From Cellvibrionaceae bacterium (GTDB taxonomy: Bacteria > Pseudomonadota > Gammaproteobacteria > Pseudomonadales > Cellvibrionaceae): a DNA stretch of 64,000 nt. A program made the position numbers and the translations under genes. The DNA is taken from contig JAGKWU010000005.1 in NCBI GenBank assembly GCA_021151695.1, forward strand, positions 124,001 through 188,000. Reading direction: 5' to 3'. The notes under the pieces are model-generated. The model was given only the letters and a program-made list of their open reading frames with translations, had not been told where the DNA came from and searched no databases. The first letter of the stretch is position 1. Every line of letters starts with the position of its first letter. Shown piece by piece: positions 35,040-42,850 of the stretch.

Positions 35040-35320
35040 TGGTTTTTGAGTCACCACCCATGAGGAGAGAATTCATGGGGGCGGACTGGACAGGGTTCTC
35101 ACCACCGGCACCAAACCACAACCGGCCCACCCGAAGGTGGCCCCGCCCAGCCGCCATAACAACAGGCAAAGCTGTGCGAGGACACAAAGAAACACTTTGT
35201 GCCGATTTGGTGAGCGGGGGTGAGATTCCCGGTAGTGGATTTTGCCACTGCGCGGGCAGAGTAGTGGACGGGGTGGTAGCTGTCAACAAATGGGCTTTTT
35301 GGGTGGGGTGTTGCCGTTAA
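35040..35320 (-). other. structured, repetitive-looking leader region
   Basis: Several strong hairpins are packed here: CCCATGA/TCATGGG (35057-35079, 9-nt loop), GGCC-ACC/GGTGGCC around 35124-35143 with a CGAA tetraloop, CACAAAG/CTTTGTG (35183-35201) and CCCGGTAGTGG/CCACTGC-CGGG (35228-35256). Open frames exist on both strands, but all look like by-products of base composition. It sits just upstream of the small hypothetical gene and may be its 5' untranslated RNA or a dispersed repeat. Confidence 0.4.
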
Positions 35321-35382
35321 GCTCCGGTATTTTCAGAGGGTTTTTTTTTATACTGTTCTTTGTTAATTAGATTTGGCTTAAG

Positions 35383-35411
35383 TAAAAAGGCCCGCATGGT
35401 ATAGCGGGCCT
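35383..35411 (-). terminator. intrinsic terminator of the small-ORF unit
   Basis: AGGCCCGC (35388-35395) pairs perfectly with GCGGGCCT (35404-35411), loop of 8 nt. On the minus strand the stem is followed by TTTTACTT, placing termination downstream of the 59-codon ORF. Confidence 0.75.
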
Positions 35412-35476
35412 ACTTCCGAATAAGAATAATTTTCGCAATGCGGCTTTTTTCAAATTACCGAATAATTTTTAGTGTA

Positions 35477-35656
35477 CTAAGCTGCCCTGGAGCCAAGTTG
35501 CGTTGATTGAAAAGATTTACAAATAAACAGCAGTGTTTCCCGGGTTTTTAGGTCTTCTACTTTGTGTGCTATTTGAATTGCCTCATCAAATTTATGTTGT
35601 ATACACAAAATGCGAGCAGTGCGGATAAGTTCGATATCGCTTAATTCAGTTCCCAT
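35477..35656 (-). CDS. small hypothetical helical protein, 59 residues
   Basis: ATG 35656 has a GAGG ribosome-binding site seven bases upstream. The 59-residue product (starting MGTELSDIELIRTARILC, ending QLGSRAA) is predicted to be two amphipathic helices with TPR-like spacing (FDEAIQIAHKVEDLKTRETL). A clean terminator follows. The family is unknown. Its start overlaps the end of the upstream small frame by 11 bp. Confidence 0.45.
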   Translation of the reverse strand: MGTELSDIELIRTARILCIQHKFDEAIQIAHKVEDLKTRETLLFICKSFQSTQLGSRAA

Positions 35657-35852
35657 GATGATGCCTCGGTGACTCAGTCCGTAGTTGATGTGGAGTAAAG
35701 CGAATAATAAAGGCTCCTTTTAAACTAACGCCTTCTAAAAACCACGCTCTAGGCTGCATCCTGGCAATTTGATTTGTGCGGTTAAAATTTAGCCAATGTT
35801 TTCCGGGGTGAATACTGGAGATTGGCGGAATCTTTTGTAGGATATTGCTCAC
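35646..35852 (-). CDS. possible small basic protein, 68 residues
   Basis: A GTG-initiated frame giving MSNILQKIPPISSIHPGKHW and ending RHHHGN, rich in Arg and His. It overlaps the next small gene by 11 bp in another frame, as coupled genes do, but the start lacks a convincing ribosome-binding site and I recognise no family. Treat as doubtful. Confidence 0.3.
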   Translation of the reverse strand: MSNILQKIPPISSIHPGKHWLNFNRTNQIARMQPRAWFLEGVSLKGAFIIRFTPHQLRTESPRHHHGN

Positions 35853-36103
35853 AAATTCCCATTCCCACTTTGCAATACAAAAACTGAACCATTGCCATTT
35901 TGCTCCCCTGAAGAAAGTAGGTGGATGCTGCGCATGCCATATTTGACTATTGCGCTGCTGGCATCCTGTTTTAGCCCGCCATCATAAAAGCCAATAACAA
36001 TAATTAACGCGGTTTGCCTTTAGCATCGGCAAGCGAATCACTCAACTCCACTTAATCATTTCCTTCATCATTTCAATGGAAGTATTAGGTGTCTATTGGA
36101 GCT

Positions 36104-36148
36104 AATCATGTTCAGGACAATCATGTTCAAGGTAATCATGTTCAAGAT
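36104..36148 (+). repeat. three 15-bp tandem repeats carrying start codons
   Basis: AATCATGTTCAGGAC, AATCATGTTCAAGGT and AATCATGTTCAAGAT follow one another without gaps, and a fourth degenerate ATG follows at 36153. Because 15 is a multiple of three, all four ATGs (36108, 36123, 36138, 36153) are in frame with the CBM gene. Confidence 0.85.
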
Positions 36149-37799
36149 AGTTATGTGGTGGGCCGGCCGACTCGTTGCGGTCTGTAGTTTGCTTTTTTCA
36201 GTAAATATTTTTGCGCAAACCAACATTGCACTTAACAAACCTACTAGCGCTAGCAACGCTATCCAACCGACAAGTGCCGCTGTTGATGGCAACGGCAGTA
36301 CGCGCTGGGAATCCACCCAGGGCCTTAACACCGCATGGTTGCAGGTCGATTTGGGCGGGCTTTACAGCCTGACCAGTAGTGCGATTGATTGGGAGGCAGC
36401 CAATCCCGCCAGTTATGAACTGCTGGGCTCAACAGATAATGTCAATTGGACCACGCTGGTTTCCCGTAGCGGCGGAACATTTGGCAATCGAACGGATACA
36501 TTAAGTTTCAGCGGTAATTATCGCTACCTGCGCATTAATTGTTTGTCGCGCAGTGTTGGCAATAATTGGGGCTACTCAATTTGGGAATGGCGTGTCTTTG
36601 GCAATCCGGTTGCCAGCAGCACATCGTCAAAAACGTCTTCAACTAGCATCAGCGCGTCGTCTTCCAGTTCAAGCAGCGTGGTGACCAATCTCGCGCTCAA
36701 CGCGGTGACTGCCGCAAGCACAGCTATAGGCGCTAGCGCCTTGGCGGTGGATGGCAACATGAGTACGCGCTGGGAGTCCGCACATGGTATTGATCCGAGC
36801 TGGATCAGTGTTGATCTGGGCAGTGAAAAAACGCTCTCTAGTGTTGTGATCTATTGGGAGGCGGCTAATGCGGCAACTTATGAAGTGCAGGGCTCCAACA
36901 ATAACAGCAGTTGGAGCACGCTGGCATCTCGCAGTGGCGGTGCTTTTGGCAACCGTACTGATACGGTATCTATCTCTGGCAGTTACCGTTATGTTCGTAT
37001 TTATTGCACGAGCCGCAGCGCGGGTAATTCCTGGGGTTACTCCATCTATGAGCTGCAAGTGTTTGGTGCTGGCGGCGTAGCATCGACCAGCAGTTCATCC
37101 AAATCTTCGTCCAGTTCTTCCAGTGACCGCAATCTTTACAATGCCCCGCGAGCAACGAGTGCACCGGTGATCGACGGTGTTATGGACCCCATCTGGAATA
37201 GCGCGCCTTGGGCGCCGATTGATGTTTTTTGGTTGGGATCACAACACCCTACGGCGCAGGATTTTTCCGGCCGCTACAAGGTGATGTGGGACCAAAACAA
37301 TCTCTATCTGTTGTTCGATATTACTGACGATGTTTTGTATGACGCGACGGCTAATCCGCTTGAGCGCTACTGGGACGACGATTCGGTGGAAATTTTTATC
37401 GACGAAAATAAAAACGGCGGCAATCATCAATACAATACGTCCGCCTGGGCTTACCACGTAGGCACCCTTGGCGATGTTGTGGATTTCACCAATTCCAATG
37501 CAGTGAAATTATTGAACAGCCATATCACAGTAAAGCGTGTGAGCAACGGCAATAAGCATTTATGGGAGATGAGCATGCGTGTCTATGGTGAAAATTACAC
37601 GGACGCGGGCCCTAATACACCAGTGCCGCTGTTCCTAAACAAGCTGATGGGTTTTTCGGTTTGCTACAACGACAATGATGCCAGCGCTAACCGCGAAAGT
37701 ATGGTTGGCTCGGTGGATACCCAGGGCCATAAAAACGATATGGGTTACATTGACGCCAGCGTATTTGGTTCCTTGCGTCTGGTTGAAACTGCCCCCTGA
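36108..37799 (+). CDS. secreted CBM32-CBM32-CBM9 carbohydrate-binding protein
   Basis: After a signal peptide (core LVAVCSLLFSVNIFA) come two F5/8 type C (CBM32) domains of about 130 residues each, with repeated hallmarks TRWES, WLQVDLG or WISVDLG, and NWGYSIWEW or SWGYSIYEL. Serine-rich linkers follow each. The C-terminal part, from about residue 345, is a CBM9-like domain (APVIDGVMDPIWNSAPW, DDSVEIFIDENKNGG). No catalytic domain is present. It probably binds plant or microbial polysaccharide outside the cell. I chose ATG 36108, which has GGAG six bases upstream; ATG 36153 would give a more ordinary signal peptide. Confidence 0.88.
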   Translation: MFRTIMFKVIMFKIVMWWAGRLVAVCSLLFSVNIFAQTNIALNKPTSASNAIQPTSAAVDGNGSTRWESTQGLNTAWLQVDLGGLYSLTSSAIDWEAANPASYELLGSTDNVNWTTLVSRSGGTFGNRTDTLSFSGNYRYLRINCLSRSVGNNWGYSIWEWRVFGNPVASSTSSKTSSTSISASSSSSSSVVTNLALNAVTAASTAIGASALAVDGNMSTRWESAHGIDPSWISVDLGSEKTLSSVVIYWEAANAATYEVQGSNNNSSWSTLASRSGGAFGNRTDTVSISGSYRYVRIYCTSRSAGNSWGYSIYELQVFGAGGVASTSSSSKSSSSSSSDRNLYNAPRATSAPVIDGVMDPIWNSAPWAPIDVFWLGSQHPTAQDFSGRYKVMWDQNNLYLLFDITDDVLYDATANPLERYWDDDSVEIFIDENKNGGNHQYNTSAWAYHVGTLGDVVDFTNSNAVKLLNSHITVKRVSNGNKHLWEMSMRVYGENYTDAGPNTPVPLFLNKLMGFSVCYNDNDASANRESMVGSVDTQGHKNDMGYIDASVFGSLRLVETAP

Positions 37800-37823
37800 T
37801 TTTTCGTCATTTTTTGAGGATTC

Positions 37824-37849
37824 AGCCCCTGAGCTCAGGGGCTTTTTAT
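37824..37849 (+). terminator. intrinsic terminator of the CBM gene
   Basis: AGCCCCTGAG (37824-37833) and CTCAGGGGCT (37834-37843) form a perfect stem followed by TTTTTATT. Confidence 0.9.
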
Positions 37850-37929
37850 TCATTTCTTATTTCGTCCCTCCAATAAATAAATTCCTTGTGTTCGAGCTCT
37901 ATAAAAATAGCTCGGCGATCAACGAAATT

Positions 37930-38427
37930 CTATTTTGCGAAGCTAAACCCCGGTGGGTAAGAATGAAACCCATCAAAATCGCCTTTGGATATTGCAATCC
38001 CTTCCGCTCGTACAATGGCATAGGCCATGCTGAGGTGGAAAAAGAAATTGGGGATTATGTATAGCTCGATAAAATCTTCGCTGTTTAATTCTACTGTGGT
38101 GAATCCCGCTTGCTCGCTGCAGGTTTGATGGATGATTTCTTTTTGCGCCAGCTCAGCTAAATGTTTTCGGGTGTCATCAATTTGTTGATACAGGCTCTGC
38201 CAATTGGTTTGGCCCTGGTCGAAAGAAATAACGGGCTCGTTTACGACGGGCGCGCAGCCTCTGATGGCAAAGTTGCAAGCGGTTTTTACCTGGTTGATAA
38301 AAGGCAACATGTCGGGGTGAAGGCGTTTGTTGAAAAATTCTTCGTTGGGATAAGCGGCTTCTACTTTTTGACAAATCGATTTCAAATTACTGATATAGCG
38401 GTCGAACAGGCGAACATAATTTTCCAT
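37930..38427 (-). CDS. DUF1993 family protein
   Basis: The 165-residue cytoplasmic protein matches the DUF1993 family, a DinB-like helical bundle of about 165-170 residues: an opening helix MENYVRLFDRYISNLKSIC, the central LHPDMLPFINQVKTACNFAI and a C-terminal NFFFHLSMAYAIVRAEGI. Function is unknown in the family. It lies 21 bp after ogt on the same strand, so it is probably the second gene of that transcript. Confidence 0.8.
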   Translation of the reverse strand: MENYVRLFDRYISNLKSICQKVEAAYPNEEFFNKRLHPDMLPFINQVKTACNFAIRGCAPVVNEPVISFDQGQTNWQSLYQQIDDTRKHLAELAQKEIIHQTCSEQAGFTTVELNSEDFIELYIIPNFFFHLSMAYAIVRAEGIAISKGDFDGFHSYPPGFSFAK

Positions 38428-38448
38428 GATACGAATCTGAGGTTGTGA

Positions 38449-38964
38449 TTAAAAGAGTGATGCTTGCTGGTTGGTCTGCTGAGGCAGCGAACCTTCGAGT
38501 TGCAAGAGTATTTGTTTGGCTTGCAAACCACCGGCAAAACCTGTGAGGGTTCCATTGCTACCGATAACTCTGTGGCAAGGGGCGATGATAGAGATAGGAT
38601 TTTTTCCATTGGCGGCACCAACGGCTCTGACGGCTTTTGGATTTCCGATTTGATTTGCGATGTCCGCATAGCTGCGCGTTTCACCAAAGGGAATGGTGAG
38701 TAGGGCGTGCCACACTTTTTTCTGGAAATCTGTTCCAGCGAAATCCAGTTCCACATCAAATTGCTTTCTTTTACCGGCGAAATATTCGTTTAACTGGTGA
38801 TGGGTTTTATGCAAGACAGGTTGGTCTGTGCTCTCCACCATATCGCCGAGTCTGACGCGAGTTGGTAAATCATTTTCCCAGAGAATAGCGGCGAGTTTTG
38901 TATTGCGCGCTACCAATGTCAGTCTGCCGACCGGTGAGTCAATAAGAATAAAGCTACACGTCAT
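38449..38964 (-). CDS. ogt: methylated-DNA-[protein]-cysteine S-methyltransferase
   Basis: Ogt removes methyl groups from O6-methylguanine by moving them to its own cysteine, repairing alkylated DNA. The active site IAPCHRVIG is intact, preceded by the DNA-binding helix (GNPKAVRAVGAANGKNP) and RSYADIA. The frame is open to 39168, but ATG 38964 has AGGAAA at the right distance and gives the normal N terminus MTCSFILIDSPVG and 171 residues. The upstream part of the frame is not coding. Followed closely by DUF1993. Confidence 0.93.
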   Translation of the reverse strand: MTCSFILIDSPVGRLTLVARNTKLAAILWENDLPTRVRLGDMVESTDQPVLHKTHHQLNEYFAGKRKQFDVELDFAGTDFQKKVWHALLTIPFGETRSYADIANQIGNPKAVRAVGAANGKNPISIIAPCHRVIGSNGTLTGFAGGLQAKQILLQLEGSLPQQTNQQASLF

Positions 38965-39244
38965 TTTAATTTCCTGGGTGAGAGCACCTGATGTGGCGGC
39001 TAAATGTGAAACCTGTTTCGCAAATCCGTCTCCGTCAACATTTGTTGCACAATTGTACCGCCAGGGAATCCAGGCATGCATCTTATACTTTTTGTGCCCT
39101 ACGGGGAGAAAGCAGTAACCCGCAGGGAATTGGGGTTGCGATGCTGATCGATTGCAGGAGCGTTGCAATCCTCGCGTTTGGCTCTCGTTAGTGACCTGAC
39201 TTTAACTAGCAAGAGCTACCAACAACATAAACTGTGAGGAAAAC

Positions 39245-40090
39245 ATGACTAATAAATCTAATGATCAAACCTCCGACAAGATTGCCGTAGCTAGCCAGGT
39301 TGTAAATAGCCAAGGAGAATCTTTCAATATCACCCGCCGCAGTGCGTTGAGTGCGCTCGGCAACGCGACTTTGCTTGGCGCTGGTATGCTGGCCGCCGGT
39401 GATGCGCTTGCGCAACGCGGTGGGCCGCGTTCCAGTTCATCGCGCTCCAGTAGCTCGGTTGCATCCTCGGCTGTAAGTTCGAGTGTTGCGTCGTCTTCAG
39501 TATCGGGTTCCTGTGTGCTTATACCGACAGAAACCATTGGTCCCTATCCGTTATCTACCTTGCTGAATAGTTCAATTATCTTGCGCGAAAATGTTGCGGA
39601 AGATAAAACCGGCGTGCCGTTAAAAGTGAATTTGAAACTGGTGAACGTCAACAATAATTGCACACCGGTTTCCGCCTATGTGTACATTTGGCATTGCGAT
39701 AAGGATGGCAATTATTCCGGTTATTCTACTGACGTGGGTAAAACCTATTGTCGCGGTGTGCAATATACCAATAGTTCGGGTGTGGCGAGTTTTACCACGA
39801 TTTATCCAGGCTGGTATGCAGGGCGAATCACCCATATTCACTTCCAGGTTTTTTTGAATAGCTACAGCAGCACAGCCCAGTCCACTGCAATTTCGCAGCT
39901 GGCTTTTCCGCCGGCAGTGACTCAGGCTGTTTATAGTTCGAGCCTTTACACCAAAGGACAAAACACCTCTGTTGCCAGCTTTTCGGCAGACAATGTATTT
40001 AGCGATGGTGTGACTTACCAATTGGCGACTGTGACGGGCAGTGTATCTACCGGTTATGTAGCGGATTTGCAAGTTGGTATAGCGATCTAG
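39245..40090 (+). CDS. exported intradiol ring-cleavage dioxygenase-like protein
   Basis: The 281-residue protein has a twin-arginine signal (NITRRSALSALG, hydrophobic stretch to about residue 57), then a serine-rich linker (about 60-90) and a protocatechuate 3,4-dioxygenase-like domain. Fe(III) ligands are visible: Tyr in HCDKDGNYSGY, Tyr in IYPGWYAGR and two His in RITHIHFQV. The motif ETIGPYP near the domain start is also typical. Tat export suggests the iron is loaded in the cytoplasm. Single-domain extracellular versions may act on aromatic breakdown products of lignocellulose, but the substrate is unknown. Confidence 0.85.
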   Translation: MTNKSNDQTSDKIAVASQVVNSQGESFNITRRSALSALGNATLLGAGMLAAGDALAQRGGPRSSSSRSSSSVASSAVSSSVASSSVSGSCVLIPTETIGPYPLSTLLNSSIILRENVAEDKTGVPLKVNLKLVNVNNNCTPVSAYVYIWHCDKDGNYSGYSTDVGKTYCRGVQYTNSSGVASFTTIYPGWYAGRITHIHFQVFLNSYSSTAQSTAISQLAFPPAVTQAVYSSSLYTKGQNTSVASFSADNVFSDGVTYQLATVTGSVSTGYVADLQVGIAI

Positions 40091-40098
40091 TGAAAATA

Positions 40099-40130
40099 AA
40101 AAGCCGATGCTTGTGAAGGCATCGGCTTTT
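40099..40130. terminator. bidirectional terminator
   Basis: AAAAGCCGATGC (40099-40110) and GCATCGGCTTTT (40119-40130) form a perfect 12-bp stem with A and T flanks, so it can end both the dioxygenase gene and the convergent GH16 gene. Confidence 0.9.
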
Positions 40131-40158
40131 GTTTATCTCGACGTATTGCAGATGAAAA

Positions 40159-41307
40159 TTAAATTTTCTTCAGGCGAATATAGTCGATGTTGAAGCCGCC
40201 GGAGTTGGCATAAATCGCCAGATCCTGCATGCCTGCCGTTAAATAAATATTGTGGGAAATAATGGTGTAGGTTCCCCAGCTGCCGGTGTTGGGCACAGAG
40301 AGGGTGCCGAGGCCAACGCCGTTGCGATCCAGCGTAAATTGCGCGGTGGTGATGGCGGAGGCAACCTTATACTCGATCTTGTAAGTGCCAGTGATAGGTA
40401 CCCAGACGTTTTTATATTTCATCCATTCACCGGCATCTATGCCGCCCACAACGCCACCGGCAACATTAACGGTGCCGCCTTTTTCGTTGAAGTTTTCTGC
40501 TTCCAAATGAATGCCGGTATCTACAGGTGGATTGCCGGTGTAGGTGCTCTGGCCTTCTTTGGTTACTGACAGTACCAGGGTGCTGTCTTTGGTGGTGACA
40601 TTGAGCGGCTCAAAGTCGGCGATATTGTCTCCAAAGGTGTGGCTGCTCATACCCCAACGGCTGGTATCAAAGCTGTTGAATTCATCGCGAAAGCCGGTGC
40701 CCACAAAGTTTTTGGTTGCTGGATCGTAAGGTCTGTAATCGATGTAATTCACGAACTGATAGAGCGGCAGGACGCTATCGCTAAAGGTGCCGGCCCAGGC
40801 GCTGACGTTGCAGGGCCAAATATTAAAGCGCATATCCTGGTTGCTCACCAGGCTGGTGACAAAGCTGCCGCCGGTGATGCGGCGAACCTGGTCGCCGTCT
40901 ACATACCAGGCGATATATTCGGGCGTCCATTCCAGCGCGTAGGTATGGTAATCGTCAGCCAGAGACGCAGCAGCGGTATGGACTCCCTCGGTACGGGTCA
41001 CGTTGGGCGTAACGCCTATGATGACGTTGCTCTGCCATTGGGTCGCATTGTTCTTGCCGAAAACTTCGAGGTCGATTTCCTCCCAGGTATTGCCGCTTAT
41101 CTCGGAGCCGTTTTTGTAGGTGAAGAAAGTGGAGAGAATGCCGCTGCCTTTGGCGACCTTCATGCGCATCTCGTAGCGGCCGTATTTGTAGGTTTGTTTG
41201 GTGTAGACCTCCGCCGCCTTATAAGGCTTGGCGTCGACAGTGGAAATCCAGGCGGAGGTGGATAGCAGGACAAGCGCGCCTATTGCGCGCGTAAATGTTG
41301 AGATCAT
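40159..41307 (-). CDS. secreted circularly permuted GH16 beta-glucanase with CBM6
   Basis: After a Sec signal peptide (1-26) the first domain holds the GH16 catalytic motif EIDLE (E77, D79, E81) after GSEISGNTW, plus HTYALEWTPEYIAWYVDG. The strand block that is N-terminal in ordinary lichenases (FRDEFNSFDTSRWG) is here at 206-218, behind the catalytic part, followed by LVLSVTKEGQ. This is the same circular permutation known in the Fibrobacter succinogenes 1,3-1,4-beta-glucanase, to which many segments are similar. A CBM6 occupies about 266-382 (LEAENF, DAGEWMKYKNV, IDYIRL). Start chosen at ATG 41307 with AAGG. It probably cleaves mixed-linkage glucan. Confidence 0.9.
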   Translation of the reverse strand: MISTFTRAIGALVLLSTSAWISTVDAKPYKAAEVYTKQTYKYGRYEMRMKVAKGSGILSTFFTYKNGSEISGNTWEEIDLEVFGKNNATQWQSNVIIGVTPNVTRTEGVHTAAASLADDYHTYALEWTPEYIAWYVDGDQVRRITGGSFVTSLVSNQDMRFNIWPCNVSAWAGTFSDSVLPLYQFVNYIDYRPYDPATKNFVGTGFRDEFNSFDTSRWGMSSHTFGDNIADFEPLNVTTKDSTLVLSVTKEGQSTYTGNPPVDTGIHLEAENFNEKGGTVNVAGGVVGGIDAGEWMKYKNVWVPITGTYKIEYKVASAITTAQFTLDRNGVGLGTLSVPNTGSWGTYTIISHNIYLTAGMQDLAIYANSGGFNIDYIRLKKI

Positions 41308-41526
41308 ACGAGTACCTTTATCTTTATTTGAAGACTCATTGTATTGGGTAGCCAAATGGCGGCTACGGCTCAAGTCTTCTCCAAACGGATGCTCGTTGCG
41401 CCCCAAAAGTCGCAGAAAACCTAAAGTGGTGCGGCCCAGTTTTATCAAAACTGGGGAATAGGAGGAAAAGTGAGGGAGTTTGGTGGTGTCGTCAGGGCTG
41501 CTTTATGTTGTATCCAGCCTCGGCGA

Positions 41527-42681
41527 CTACTCCACCTTGGCGGCGGCATTGTGCTGTTTGCGAAAATCCGCTGCCGACATGCCGGTGTAACGTTTGAAGA
41601 AACGGTGGAACGCCGACTTACTGTTAAAGCCGGACTCCAGCAATATATCCAGTATGGTCATTTGAGTGCAGGCGGGATCAACCAGCATGGTCTTGGCTTT
41701 ATCGACGCGATAGGCATTCACAAACTCAAAGAAGTTAGTGTCGAAATGTTTGTTGATGATGCTGGATACTTCGCGGTAGTGCATGCCCACATGGCGGGCG
41801 AACTCTTCGATATTCAGGTTTTGCGTCAGGTAGAGTTGCTGCTGCTCCATGACGGCGCGGATGCGTTCTATGTCATCAGGAGCGGCTTCCACCACCGGGA
41901 GCGGCTCTTTTTCCTTGGGTTTTTCCTGGGTTTCCAGCAGCTGGTGGGCGTAGCGAAGGCTATAAATAAACAGCGCATTGAGCAGAATGAACGTGATGTA
42001 GTTATCCGCTATGCCCAGGCTGTCGGAGGTGGACAGGCGGGTAAATTGTCCCAGCAAATGTACTATCAACGACCAGGCCCAATTGAGCGCAAAGCCGATG
42101 GTCAGGAGGAACAGCCATTGAGGCCCCTCCATGCTCAGGCTGGAGTAGAACTCCTTTAGCCGTTGCTTGTAGCTATAGATTACCCAGGCGGCAGCCAATG
42201 CATAGGCAACCGGCAAAAACTTGAGGTAATGCCAGAGGTAGTTGGTGAGATGAACTGTGGCTTCGGTTTGGCTTATTGCCACAAAGCGGAGGTTGTCGCT
42301 ATCCAGATGGCCCAGGAGTATCGCCATCACCACCACGGGCACATGTAACAAATGTAAATATTGGGCGCGGCGCAGCCTGAAATCCTGCCGCGTAATCGCC
42401 AGTACATAGAGGTACAAGCAAAAGCTTTTGCCGATAAGCGTTACGGCAAACCCTATGGCTAACAGCTGCTTGGCGGTAGCGGAGTGGCTGTGGATATAGT
42501 CATTCCACAGCAACAGGTTTGTCAGCGCGCTGGTTCCCACGCACAGGAAAAAGCCGGCGAGCAGCCGCGAAGCTATAACCTTTTGTTGGGAAAGTACCCA
42601 CTGGAAAATGGCCAATAACAAGCACACAGCCAGTGTAAGTATCAGGATGAGATCGTGGATATTAAAAATAGGCGTTTTCAT
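41527..42681 (-). CDS. membrane-anchored AraC-family regulator
   Basis: The first 245 of 384 residues form about seven membrane helices; the last 110 are an AraC/XylS DNA-binding domain with two helix-turn-helix motifs (LNIEEFARHVGMHYREVSSI and TILDILLESGFNSKSAFHRFFKRYTGMSAADFRK). Such regulators sense a signal at the membrane and act on nearby promoters. It lies upstream of and co-oriented with the GH16 gene, which is the likely target. The signal is unknown. Confidence 0.88.
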   Translation of the reverse strand: MKTPIFNIHDLILILTLAVCLLLAIFQWVLSQQKVIASRLLAGFFLCVGTSALTNLLLWNDYIHSHSATAKQLLAIGFAVTLIGKSFCLYLYVLAITRQDFRLRRAQYLHLLHVPVVVMAILLGHLDSDNLRFVAISQTEATVHLTNYLWHYLKFLPVAYALAAAWVIYSYKQRLKEFYSSLSMEGPQWLFLLTIGFALNWAWSLIVHLLGQFTRLSTSDSLGIADNYITFILLNALFIYSLRYAHQLLETQEKPKEKEPLPVVEAAPDDIERIRAVMEQQQLYLTQNLNIEEFARHVGMHYREVSSIINKHFDTNFFEFVNAYRVDKAKTMLVDPACTQMTILDILLESGFNSKSAFHRFFKRYTGMSAADFRKQHNAAAKVE

Positions 42682-42850
42682 AGGCTGCTGTTTTTATACT
42701 CTCGCCTGCAAGTCTAGCAGTAACTGCTTTGGTTTTGGGATGGGGTTTGCGTTGCCAACCGGCTGGCAGCTGCTCAAATAGGCTAGAATAACCCGGCTAA
42801 TTATTGTTGTTTTTATTGGTTAATTGTGGTCCCGTCATGGAGATGAGTCT

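Noticed and set aside
35039..35320. 93-codon plus-strand and 163-codon minus-strand frames as genes
   Set aside because: Both look like by-products of the GC-rich structured region; no recognised family or initiation signal.
36068..36331. 87-codon minus-strand frame with repeated NMI motifs
   Set aside because: It is the reverse reading of the 15-bp repeats at the CBM gene start.
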